DNA from: Acidobacteriota bacterium
GTDB lineage: Bacteria > Acidobacteriota > Thermoanaerobaculia > Gp7-AA8
DNA: 45,623 nucleotides
Direction of reading: 5' to 3'
NCBI GenBank assembly: GCA_019247495.1
Contig: JAFAOU010000113.1
Coordinates: 1 to 45,623, forward strand
Numbering within the stretch: position 1 is the stretch's first letter; the number at the start of each line of letters is the position of its first letter. The notes under the pieces were generated by a model, which saw nothing but the letters and a program-made list of their open reading frames with translations, made no database searches and was not told the origin of the DNA. A program made the translations under genes and the position numbers. This document shows, one piece after another, positions 40,207 to 45,623 of the stretch.

Positions 40207-40527
40207 ATGATCACCTTCGATCAGATCCGCGAGCTGGCGCTCAAACTGCCCGGCGTCGAAGACGGCACGTCGTACGGAACGCCCGCGCTCAAAGTGAAGG
40301 GAAAACTCCTCGCTCGGCTGAAAGAGGATGGCCAGTCGGTCGTCTTCCGCGTCACCTTCGATGAGCGCGACCTGCTGATGCAAACCAAACCGAAGGTCTT
40401 CTTCATCACCGATCACTACCTCGGCTATCCCGCCGTGCTGATGCAACTGAGCGCCGCAAGTGCCAAGCAGGCTGCGGACATCATCGAGATGGCGTGGCGG
40501 TTCGTCGCGCCGAAGAAGGCGCGCTGA
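40207..40527 (+). CDS. MmcQ/YjbR family protein
   Basis: A 106-residue protein starting MITFDQIRELALKLPGVEDG and ending AWRFVAPKK. The pattern of LPGVEDGTSYGTPALKVKGK, a VTFDERDLL strand and a HYLGYPAVL segment matches the MmcQ/YjbR (CyaY-like fold) DNA-binding family. The biochemical role of these proteins is not well established. The open frame extends upstream into cdd, but this ATG gives the family's normal N-terminus. No ribosome-binding site is present in the 18-base gap to cdd, so the mRNA may be nearly leaderless. Stem-loops follow the stop. Confidence 0.85.
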   Translation: MITFDQIRELALKLPGVEDGTSYGTPALKVKGKLLARLKEDGQSVVFRVTFDERDLLMQTKPKVFFITDHYLGYPAVLMQLSAASAKQAADIIEMAWRFVAPKKAR

Positions 40528-40557
40528 CGGACGGAACGCTGGCGTCCCCGCCGGCTG

Positions 40558-40638
40558 GAGTGGCGGCGTCTCGCCGCCACTCGTTACCAGCGAACGTCGG
40601 GGGTCTGGCGGTTCGGCGGCGGGACGCCGCCGGGCCAG
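40558..40638. repeat. Pair of GC-rich hairpins
   Basis: Two stem-loops in the gap after the YjbR gene. The first is a perfect 11-base stem, GAGTGGCGGCG at 40558-40568 with 40572-40582 and a 3-base loop. The second has a perfect 8-base stem CGGCGGCG (40614-40621 with 40625-40632), extended by CTGGC/GCCAG (40605-40609 with 40634-40638). No T tract. They probably end or insulate the YjbR transcript from the rhodanese gene 98 bases further on. Confidence 0.7.
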
Positions 40639-40735
40639 CCGCCGAGACGGCAGCGCTCCGTTTGCGTTGCGCGCCCATCGTCATCTGCTAGGCTTCGCGA
40701 AACGCTGCGCGGCCGTGCGGCGTCTCACGATCAGC

Positions 40736-41479
40736 ATGAAACAGAACACGATTTTTCAGGCCGCGGCGATCGTCGCCGCCGGCATCATTCTCGCGCTCGT
40801 CGCGAACGCCTTCGCCTCGCGCGATCGCAAGGTCTCGCTCGTTGGCACCTATCCGAACGCGTTGAAGGTTCCCGCGCGCGAAGTGGCCATCGCACCCGTG
40901 ACGGCCGCGCCACCGCCCGTGGCAACGGCAACGCAGTCGCCGGTGACGATCACCGCCGCGCCGGCAGCCACAACCGCGACGCAGCCGACGACAGCCACCG
41001 CGGCAATCGAAACGGTCGGGCTAAACCCGAAAACGAAAACGCCAGCGGCGCCGGCAACCGCGACCGCTCCGGCCCCCGCACCGCAACCGCCGGCCCGCGA
41101 ATTCACCGTTCATCCCGACAAGCCGTACATCGAGATCGCGTTCAACGACGTCAAGACGCTTCACGATAAGAACGCGCTCTTCCTCGACGCCCGCCGCACC
41201 TCGGTCTACGAACAGGGACACATCCCCGGCGCCCGCACCTACTCGGTCTGGGAGTCCGACATCGACGACAAAGTCCAGAAGCTCTTCGCCGAGCGCAGCG
41301 ATACATCGGCCCAGGCGCTGCCCATCGTCATCTATTGCAGCGGCGGCGATTGCGAGGACTCGCACATGCTGGCGCAGAAGCTTTGGGGCATTCAGTTCAA
41401 CAACGTCTACGTCTACAAAGACGGCTTCCCCGACTGGCAGCAGCACGGCGCGCCGGTCCACACCGGAGCGAATCCGTGA
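40736..41479 (+). CDS. Membrane-anchored rhodanese-domain protein
   Basis: A 247-residue protein with an N-terminal hydrophobic anchor (TIFQAAAIVAAGIILALVANAF), a long Ala/Thr/Pro-rich linker (about residues 50-115) and a C-terminal rhodanese domain. The domain shows FLDARRTSVYEQGHIPGAR and the active-site loop YCSGGDCEDS, whose first cysteine should carry the persulfide. The domain likely faces the periplasm. The stop codon overlaps the GTG start of the MauE/DoxX-like gene (GTGA), a strong sign of a functional pair handling sulfur or thiol redox chemistry. The exact reaction is unknown. The ATG has no clear ribosome-binding site; upstream in-frame extension is low-complexity and unlikely. 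Confidence 0.85.
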   Translation: MKQNTIFQAAAIVAAGIILALVANAFASRDRKVSLVGTYPNALKVPAREVAIAPVTAAPPPVATATQSPVTITAAPAATTATQPTTATAAIETVGLNPKTKTPAAPATATAPAPAPQPPAREFTVHPDKPYIEIAFNDVKTLHDKNALFLDARRTSVYEQGHIPGARTYSVWESDIDDKVQKLFAERSDTSAQALPIVIYCSGGDCEDSHMLAQKLWGIQFNNVYVYKDGFPDWQQHGAPVHTGANP

Positions 41480-41934
41480 AGCGATACCTGACGCATCCCT
41501 GGCTCACCATCCGCGTTCAACTGGCGCTCGGCGCGATCTTCGTGATCGCCGCGATCCCGAAGATTGCCGACCCACCCTCGTTCGCGCACATGATCTACAA
41601 CTATCGCCTCGTGCCCGCGTCGCTGATCAATCTCAGCGCGCTGGTGATGCCGTGGGTCGAGCTCCTCGCCGGCCTCGCGCTCATCCTCGGCGTCTGGAAA
41701 GCCGCGGCGCGAAATCTCGTCGGTATCCTGCTGGCGATTTTCATCATCGCCATCAGCATCAATCTGTTCCGGGACAACGCCATCGACTGCGGCTGCTTCA
41801 ACGTCGCCGACCGCGGCAAAACCCACGAACAGCGCATCTTCGACATGAAGGTCGACGTCGTCCGCGACCTCGGCATGCTGTTGATGGTCGCGCAACTCTG
41901 GTGGGCGGGTAAGCGCGAACAGGACGAACCGTAA
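41476..41934 (+). CDS. MauE/DoxX-family membrane protein
   Basis: A 152-residue inner-membrane protein with four hydrophobic helices and a GTG start inside the rhodanese stop codon. LALGAIFVIAAIPKIADP and a cysteine pair in DCGCFN match MauE/DoxX-type proteins, which are linked to disulfide formation or quinone-coupled thiol and sulfur oxidation. With the coupled rhodanese it probably forms a membrane redox module, in which the rhodanese carries sulfane sulfur and this protein connects it to the membrane. That mechanism is inference. The RhuM gene begins 16 bases downstream. Confidence 0.83.
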   Translation: MKRYLTHPWLTIRVQLALGAIFVIAAIPKIADPPSFAHMIYNYRLVPASLINLSALVMPWVELLAGLALILGVWKAAARNLVGILLAIFIIAISINLFRDNAIDCGCFNVADRGKTHEQRIFDMKVDVVRDLGMLLMVAQLWWAGKREQDEP

Positions 41935-41950
41935 CGCGCGGAGGCCAACG

Positions 41951-42979
41951 ATGACGCCATCCCCAGGCGGACAGTTTCTCGTCTATCAAACCCAGGACGG
42001 GAAGCTCAAGATCGATGTCCGTTTCGAAGGGGAGACCGTCTGGCTCACGCAGCAGCAGATGGCGGAGCTGTTCCAGACCACGAAGCAGAACGTCAGCCTA
42101 CACATTCAGAACGTCTTCGAAGAGAAGGAGTTAGAGCGATTGGCAACTGTCAAGGAATCCTTGACAGTTCAAAGGGAGGGGACCCGCTCGGTGCAGCGGC
42201 GCGTGGACTTCTACAACCTCGACGTCATCATCTCGGTTGGTTATCGGGTCAAGTCGCTGCGAGGTACCCAGTTCCGCATTTGGGCAACCCAGCAGTTGCG
42301 CGAGTACATCATCAAAGGTTTCGTCCTCGATGACGAGCGCCTCAAGAATCCTGACCAGCCCTTCGATTACTTCGAAGAACTGTCACGCCGCATCCAGGAC
42401 ATTCGGACCTCGGAGCGGCGCTTCTACCAGAAGATCACCGACATCTACGCCACGAGCATCGACTACGACCCCACACAGGAAATCAGCATCCGCTTCTTCA
42501 AGACGGTGCAAAACAAGGTGCATTGGGCGATCACGGGCCACACCGCCGCCGAGATCGTTCACGACCGCGTCGACGCGACGAAACCAAATCTCGGCTTGAC
42601 GAACTGGCGTGGCGCCACGATTCGAAAAGAGGATGTCGCGATCGCGAAGAACTACCTGACGGAAGAGGAACTGGCCGCACTGAACAACCTCGTGGAGCAA
42701 TACCTGATCTTCGCCGAGGGCCAGGCGATGCGCCGCGTCCCGATGCACATGTCTGACTGGATCAAGAAACTGGATGGTTTCCTCACGCTGAACGAACGCG
42801 ACATCCTGACCCACGCCGGCCGGATTTCCCACGACGAAGCGCTCAATAAAGCCGGGGCGGAGTACGACAAGTTCAAAGTGCTTACAGCTGCTGATGCTCG
42901 CGCTGTGGATGCCGACTTCGATCGAGCCACGAAATACATCAAGAAGTTGCCGAGGCCACGAAAAACTACGCGTCACTAA
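41951..42979 (+). CDS. RhuM family protein
   Basis: A 342-residue protein with GGAGG six bases before its ATG. The N-terminal segment VWLTQQQMAELFQTTKQNVS is a helix-turn-helix-like motif typical of RhuM/virulence-associated proteins. It continues with RRVDFYNLDVIISVGYRV and FRIWATQQLREYIIKGFVLD, hallmarks of the family. RhuM genes occur in pathogenicity and genomic islands, often near restriction or toxin loci, but their function is unproven. Here it stands beside house-keeping-type genes, with a perfect terminator after its stop. Probably a DNA-binding cytoplasmic protein. Codon use looks like that of neighbours, so recent transfer is not obvious. Confidence 0.92.
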   Translation: MTPSPGGQFLVYQTQDGKLKIDVRFEGETVWLTQQQMAELFQTTKQNVSLHIQNVFEEKELERLATVKESLTVQREGTRSVQRRVDFYNLDVIISVGYRVKSLRGTQFRIWATQQLREYIIKGFVLDDERLKNPDQPFDYFEELSRRIQDIRTSERRFYQKITDIYATSIDYDPTQEISIRFFKTVQNKVHWAITGHTAAEIVHDRVDATKPNLGLTNWRGATIRKEDVAIAKNYLTEEELAALNNLVEQYLIFAEGQAMRRVPMHMSDWIKKLDGFLTLNERDILTHAGRISHDEALNKAGAEYDKFKVLTAADARAVDADFDRATKYIKKLPRPRKTTRH

Positions 42980-43005
42980 AAAGGCGGCTCATCGAGCCGC
43001 CTTTT
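42979..43005. terminator. Bidirectional intrinsic terminator
   Basis: AAAAGGCGGCTC at 42979-42990 pairs perfectly with GAGCCGCCTTTT at 42994-43005 across a 3-base loop. The A and T tracts on the two sides make it a rho-independent terminator in both directions. It serves the RhuM gene, whose TAA it overlaps, and the convergent DUF3617 gene ending at 43029. Confidence 0.93.
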
Positions 43006-43028
43006 GATTGATGCGATTCGATTGAAAT

Positions 43029-43469
43029 CTACTTCTTGGTGTTGACTTCCGTTCCGTCGCAGGCGCCGAGGAACTTGCCGGTCATCTTGGCGGACATGTC
43101 CTGGTCGCGCATTTTCATCTGCATCGAGCCCTCGTAGGTGTCGCCGTGATACGTCGTGCTGCCGCTGCCGGTCATGCCGGAATCCTTGCACGCCATCTTC
43201 CACGAGACAGTCGTGCCTTCGACCTTCACGTCGGTGTACGTGCAGCCGCCGCGCTTGTCGCCGGTCTTCGGGATCAGGTTCTCCGCGTTTTCGGCCTGCT
43301 CCTTCGTGACGCAGACGGCCATCGTGTGGGGCGGGATCTTCACCGGCATGTTGGGCATTTCCATCTGGACCGTGGTTTCCCATTTGCCGGCCTTGGCAAT
43401 CGAAGCGGCCATCACGGGCAGTGCGAGCGAACAGACGAGCGCGAACAGAACGACGTTGCGAAGCTTCAT
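43029..43469 (-). CDS. DUF3617 family exported protein
   Basis: A 146-residue protein with the signal peptide MKLRNVVLFALVCSLALPVMAA. GKWETTVQMEMPNMP near the mature N-terminus and four cysteines (AVCVTKE, GGCTYT, KMACKD, LGACDG) match the DUF3617 pattern. The family has no established biochemical role; the cysteines suggest periplasmic disulfides. Its Shine-Dalgarno sequence (GGAGGA, five bases from the ATG) is locked in an 8-base-pair hairpin at 43475-43500, so translation may be regulated. It lies 38 bases downstream of the matrixin gene on the same strand and ends at a strong terminator. Confidence 0.87.
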   Translation of the reverse strand: MKLRNVVLFALVCSLALPVMAASIAKAGKWETTVQMEMPNMPVKIPPHTMAVCVTKEQAENAENLIPKTGDKRGGCTYTDVKVEGTTVSWKMACKDSGMTGSGSTTYHGDTYEGSMQMKMRDQDMSAKMTGKFLGACDGTEVNTKK

Positions 43470-43474
43470 TGGAA

Positions 43475-43500
43475 TCCTCCGTTGGTTGGTTGACGGAGGA
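43475..43500 (-). promoter_or_regulatory. Hairpin sequestering the DUF3617 Shine-Dalgarno
   Basis: On the minus-strand RNA, TCCTCCGT (43500-43493) pairs perfectly with ACGGAGGA (43482-43475) around a 10-base loop of CAACC repeats. The 3' arm contains the GGAGGA ribosome-binding site, five bases before the ATG at 43469. Folding would block initiation, as in an RNA thermometer or a repressor-dependent switch. It also begins eight bases past the matrixin stop and might act partly as an attenuating 3' structure. Confidence 0.55.
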
Positions 43501-43507
43501 GTATACG

Positions 43508-44782
43508 TCAGAGCTTTCGCACGCCTCGGCTGCGCGTTGACGGTTCGACGCGAAGCGCGCCGGTCAGCGCGGCCGACTCGTTGCCGCTCTTAACCATCAC
43601 GACGACGGAGCCCGCCGGCGTCGAAGCATCGACCGAAAAGGTGGCGCAGACATAGTTGCTTGACCACTTGAAGTCGCTCGTGCGATGGAAGCCGGGATTG
43701 GGGACGTCGAAGGTGGTCATCCCGCTGGTGAAACCGTCGCCGCCGACGCCGAGGGTGATGGTGGTGCCGGCGTGCAGCATCGTGGGCATGGCCTGAAGCG
43801 AAACGTTGTCGGTGCCGGCCGCCCATGCGCCAATCCACTTCGGATTCAGGCGAACCGATCCCGCGCTGTTGACGTTGAGATTGCCGTAGATGCGGCCGTT
43901 CTCGACACGCAGCGGACCGCCCTCGGCGTACTGTGTCGGGAACGACGTCACCTTCGCCGACTGCCAGAAGCCGGAGAGGTTCTGCACGGCGAACGGACCG
44001 TCGAGCGGTTCCGCGTAGATGCGATACGTGCCGCTGGGCACACCCGGCAGCGAGAAATTGCCGTTCTTGTCGGAGAGCGCCGTCGCCACCGGCTCACCTT
44101 TGTCGTTCACGGCCACGACCTGCGCCGCGAAGATTCCGCCGTCGTCTCCGTACACGCGGCCTTCGAGCGTCGCGCCCGTGGCCGGTTTGTTTCTCGAGTA
44201 TGCGGCGCCGATCGCGACACGGTCATCGCTGTCGAGCGCGGCGGGGTTGTTGCCCGTGCCGACGTAGGGATACATCACCGACGACAGCACCGCCGAGTGG
44301 TCGAGCCCGAGGATGTGACCCATCTCGTGATCGACGAGTTGCTGGATGTTGTAGCCGCCGGAAACGGCCGTCGGATCGATCTGCATGTCGGCCTCGATGA
44401 TGCGGCCGTTGTCGTCGTACCAGTTGGTGGTGAGGGCGATGAACTTCTGACCGGCGAAGAGGTCGTCGGCCATCGAGATCGTGTTGCGTCCATCTTTGCC
44501 GGCCGAGGCGCCATCAACGACGCCGAGCGATTGAAAGCCGATGCTCGTGTCCGGGATCGCGGCCCAATCCTTCCCTCCCCGGTCGAGAATCGCCGCGGCC
44601 TGCGGAATGGTGTCGGCAACGCGGCGGTCGATGGAGTAGCGAATCGGGAAGGAGCCGTCAGGCCACGCCACCGGGATCAGCGTGCCGTTGTTGAAATACG
44701 TCAATCGCGCGGCGCCGAAAAGAGGGACGGAGACGAGTGCGAGGACTGCGGCAGTGATGGAGAGCTTGCGGATCGGGGACAT
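43508..44782 (-). CDS. Exported matrixin-type (M10) zinc metalloprotease
   Basis: A 424-residue protein. The start at 44782 gives the signal peptide MSPIRKLSITAAVLALVSVP; an ATG at 44815 would add 11 residues and cannot be excluded. The zinc-binding motif HEMGHILGLDH (H152, E153, H156, H162) is followed by the Met-turn SSVMYP, defining a matrixin/metzincin protease that should cleave extracellular proteins. A carboxypeptidase-regulatory-like beta sandwich (about 215-280, GRVYGDDGGIFAAQV) follows, then an Ig-like or pre-peptidase-like C-terminal region (GTTITLGVGGDGFTSGMTTF). The DUF3617 gene is 38 bases downstream. No pro-domain cysteine switch was recognised. Confidence 0.88.
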   Translation of the reverse strand: MSPIRKLSITAAVLALVSVPLFGAARLTYFNNGTLIPVAWPDGSFPIRYSIDRRVADTIPQAAAILDRGGKDWAAIPDTSIGFQSLGVVDGASAGKDGRNTISMADDLFAGQKFIALTTNWYDDNGRIIEADMQIDPTAVSGGYNIQQLVDHEMGHILGLDHSAVLSSVMYPYVGTGNNPAALDSDDRVAIGAAYSRNKPATGATLEGRVYGDDGGIFAAQVVAVNDKGEPVATALSDKNGNFSLPGVPSGTYRIYAEPLDGPFAVQNLSGFWQSAKVTSFPTQYAEGGPLRVENGRIYGNLNVNSAGSVRLNPKWIGAWAAGTDNVSLQAMPTMLHAGTTITLGVGGDGFTSGMTTFDVPNPGFHRTSDFKWSSNYVCATFSVDASTPAGSVVVMVKSGNESAALTGALRVEPSTRSRGVRKL

Positions 44783-44820
44783 GGTTGAGCTGCGAATCTG
44801 CAACCGAGGTGCCATTGTAA

Positions 44821-44847
44821 TAAGTATTTGCCGATCGCGTAAGTATT
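44821..44847 (-). promoter_or_regulatory. Direct repeat TAAGTATT upstream of the matrixin gene
   Basis: Two copies of TAAGTATT (44821-44828 and 44840-44847) start 19 bases apart in the otherwise GC-rich region before the matrixin gene, about 40 bases upstream of its start. The AT-rich patch could be a promoter or a regulator-binding site. No standard -35/-10 pair was identified. Confidence 0.3.
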
Positions 44848-44866
44848 TTTTATTCGTGTGAGATGG

Positions 44867-45009
44867 GGTGTCGGGTGTCGGCTGTCGGGGTTCGCGTGGA
44901 AGGACGGTATCAATCGACACAATCCGACCGCCGAGGCTTACAACGGCGCGCGCCGGATGTGGGAGGTGAAACCCGACACCCGACAGCCGACAGCCGACAG
45001 CCACGCGCG
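44867..45009. repeat. Inverted arrays of the heptamer GTCGGNT
   Basis: GTGTCGGGTGTCGGCTGTCGG lies at about 44868-44888, and the complementary array CCGACACCCGACAGCCGACA with further CGACAGC units lies at 44973-45000. About 85 bases of unrelated sequence separate them. The right array ends nine bases from the stop codon of the minus-strand ridA gene. The arrays can pair over roughly 20 bases with few mismatches. This is another short-unit repeat next to a stop codon. Confidence 0.7.
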
Positions 45010-45384
45010 CTACACGATCGCGATCAGATCGATCTCGACCAATCCGCCCTTCGGCAACTGTGCGACACCCACGGTCGTTCTTGCCGGTTTCGTGTCGCCG
45101 AAGTACGAGGCGTAGATCTCGTTGAGGGTAGCGAAGTTGGCGAGGTCGGTCAGATACACCGTCGCTTTGGCGACGTTGCTGAAGGTCGCGCCGCCCGAGG
45201 CGAGCACGGCTTTCAGGTTCTCGAAAACGCGATGCGCCTGCGCGGCGAAATCGCCTTCGACGAGCGCGCCGGTGGCGGGATCGAGCGCGATTTGTCCCGA
45301 GGTGTAGATGACGTTGCCGGCACGAATTGCCTGCGAATACGGTCCGATCGCTTTCGGCGCCTGATCAGAATTGATGATGTCCAT
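45010..45384 (-). CDS. ridA: RidA family enamine/imine deaminase
   Basis: Hydrolyses reactive 2-aminoacrylate-type enamines and imines released by PLP enzymes such as threonine dehydratase; cytoplasmic trimer. The 124-residue length is normal. Family motifs are visible: KAIGPYSQAI, GNVIYTSGQIALDP, the catalytic-site arginine in PARTTVGVAQLP, and GGLVEIDLIA at the end. The start has AAGGAG about six bases upstream. The gene is divergent from the truncated gene at 45454, with a TATAAT box for the opposite direction between them. A heptamer repeat array follows its stop. Confidence 0.95.
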   Translation of the reverse strand: MDIINSDQAPKAIGPYSQAIRAGNVIYTSGQIALDPATGALVEGDFAAQAHRVFENLKAVLASGGATFSNVAKATVYLTDLANFATLNEIYASYFGDTKPARTTVGVAQLPKGGLVEIDLIAIV

Positions 45385-45414
45385 GCACGCTCCTTCCCGC
45401 TTGGGGCGTGACAG

Positions 45415-45420
45415 TATAAT
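45415..45420 (+). promoter_or_regulatory. Consensus -10 box TATAAT
   Basis: A perfect TATAAT 34 bases before the ATG at 45454, in a GC-rich context. No recognisable -35 hexamer at the usual spacing. It would give a 5' leader of about 27 bases for the partial gene to its right. Confidence 0.45.
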
Positions 45421-45453
45421 CGCCGCACTTTTTGCGCGGAGCGCTCACGACGG

Positions 45454-45623
45454 ATGGCTACGTACCCCGGCAATGCATCGCTTTCCTCGGCAGTGAAGGA
45501 CCGCGTACTTACGACGTTCCAGCAGACGCTCGAGATCTACAAACAGGGCCGCGCGGCCGAGGTCGTGGAAGGTTGCACGCTGATTCTGCGGATGGATCCG
45601 ATGTTCGATCCGGCCAAGAAGCT
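45454..45623 (+). CDS. Partial gene, N-terminus of a probable TPR-like protein
   Basis: The first 56 codons of a gene that runs off the window end. It begins MATYPGNASLSSAVKDRVLT and continues with amphipathic helices (FQQTLEIYKQGRAAEVVEGC, then LILRMDPMFDPAKKL). The helix-turn-helix spacing and the MDPMFDPAKK ending resemble a tetratricopeptide unit, and I recall similar N-termini in Acidobacteriota TPR proteins, but no function can be given. No signal peptide. A TATAAT box lies 34 bases upstream and GCGGAG about 17 bases before the ATG. Confidence 0.6.
   Translation, partial: MATYPGNASLSSAVKDRVLTTFQQTLEIYKQGRAAEVVEGCTLILRMDPMFDPAKK

Noticed and set aside
43685..44788. Open frame of 367 codons antisense to the matrixin gene
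   Set aside because: The opposite strand carries the HExxHxxGxxH protease with a signal peptide; this frame is its shadow.
44867..45009. Possible CRISPR-like array because of short repeated units
   Set aside because: The units are seven bases and contiguous, with no spacers of regular length and no cas genes; better described as facing heptamer arrays.

Overview
The window is GC-rich, densely coded DNA from what looks like a Gram-negative soil or sediment bacterium. Many genes encode Sec-exported proteins, large hybrid histidine kinases, a DUF4388-FHA protein, a Ser/Thr kinase, a GT39-type glycosyltransferase and an HpnR-like radical SAM enzyme. This mix fits Acidobacteriota, possibly Thermoanaerobaculia-like. 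That placement is inferred from gene content; there is no rRNA or other marker gene here. No tRNA, rRNA, CRISPR array, transposase or integrase was recognised. Both ends cut through genes.

Region 1 (1-11.2 kb): a truncated FAD/NAD(P) disulfide-reductase-like enzyme, an exported CotA-like multicopper oxidase, a DUF4388-FHA protein and a 754-residue exported protein of unknown role. Next comes a lower-GC cassette (7383-9495) with a tiny membrane protein, an exported protein and a translationally coupled InlB-repeat/EF-hand surface protein. A GT39-like membrane glycosyltransferase follows.

Region 2 (11.3-25.4 kb): a GAF-GAF-PAS-GAF hybrid histidine kinase; aconitase A followed on the same strand by two tandem paralogous exported proteins, the first starting inside the aconitase stop codon; a giant membrane patatin; and a DinB protein.

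Region 3 (25.5-36.3 kb): an HpnR-like cobalamin radical SAM enzyme, an MFS transporter, then a divergent signalling island. Leftward run a hybrid kinase, a single-domain response regulator and an unusual receiver-ECF sigma fusion. Rightward run a second hybrid kinase, the fossil tail of another kinase, a response regulator and a membrane Ser/Thr kinase. Together they look like a phosphorelay that could feed directly into promoter selection and protein phosphorylation.

Region 4 (36.3-45.6 kb): a lower-GC OLD-family ATPase/TOPRIM nuclease (likely an acquired defence gene), a two-gene exported protein/DinB operon, cytidine deaminase, a YjbR protein, a coupled rhodanese/MauE-DoxX pair, a RhuM-family protein, a DUF3617 protein, a matrixin metalloprotease, RidA, and the start of a truncated gene.

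A recurrent non-coding theme is short-unit, often palindromic repeats placed within about ten bases of stop codons (25444, 26976, 28231, 39277, 40558 and 44971 onwards). The most noteworthy items are the receiver-sigma fusion, the kinase-tail fossil, the split patatin, the acnA-linked exported paralogs, the stop-codon repeats and a hairpin that sequesters a Shine-Dalgarno sequence.
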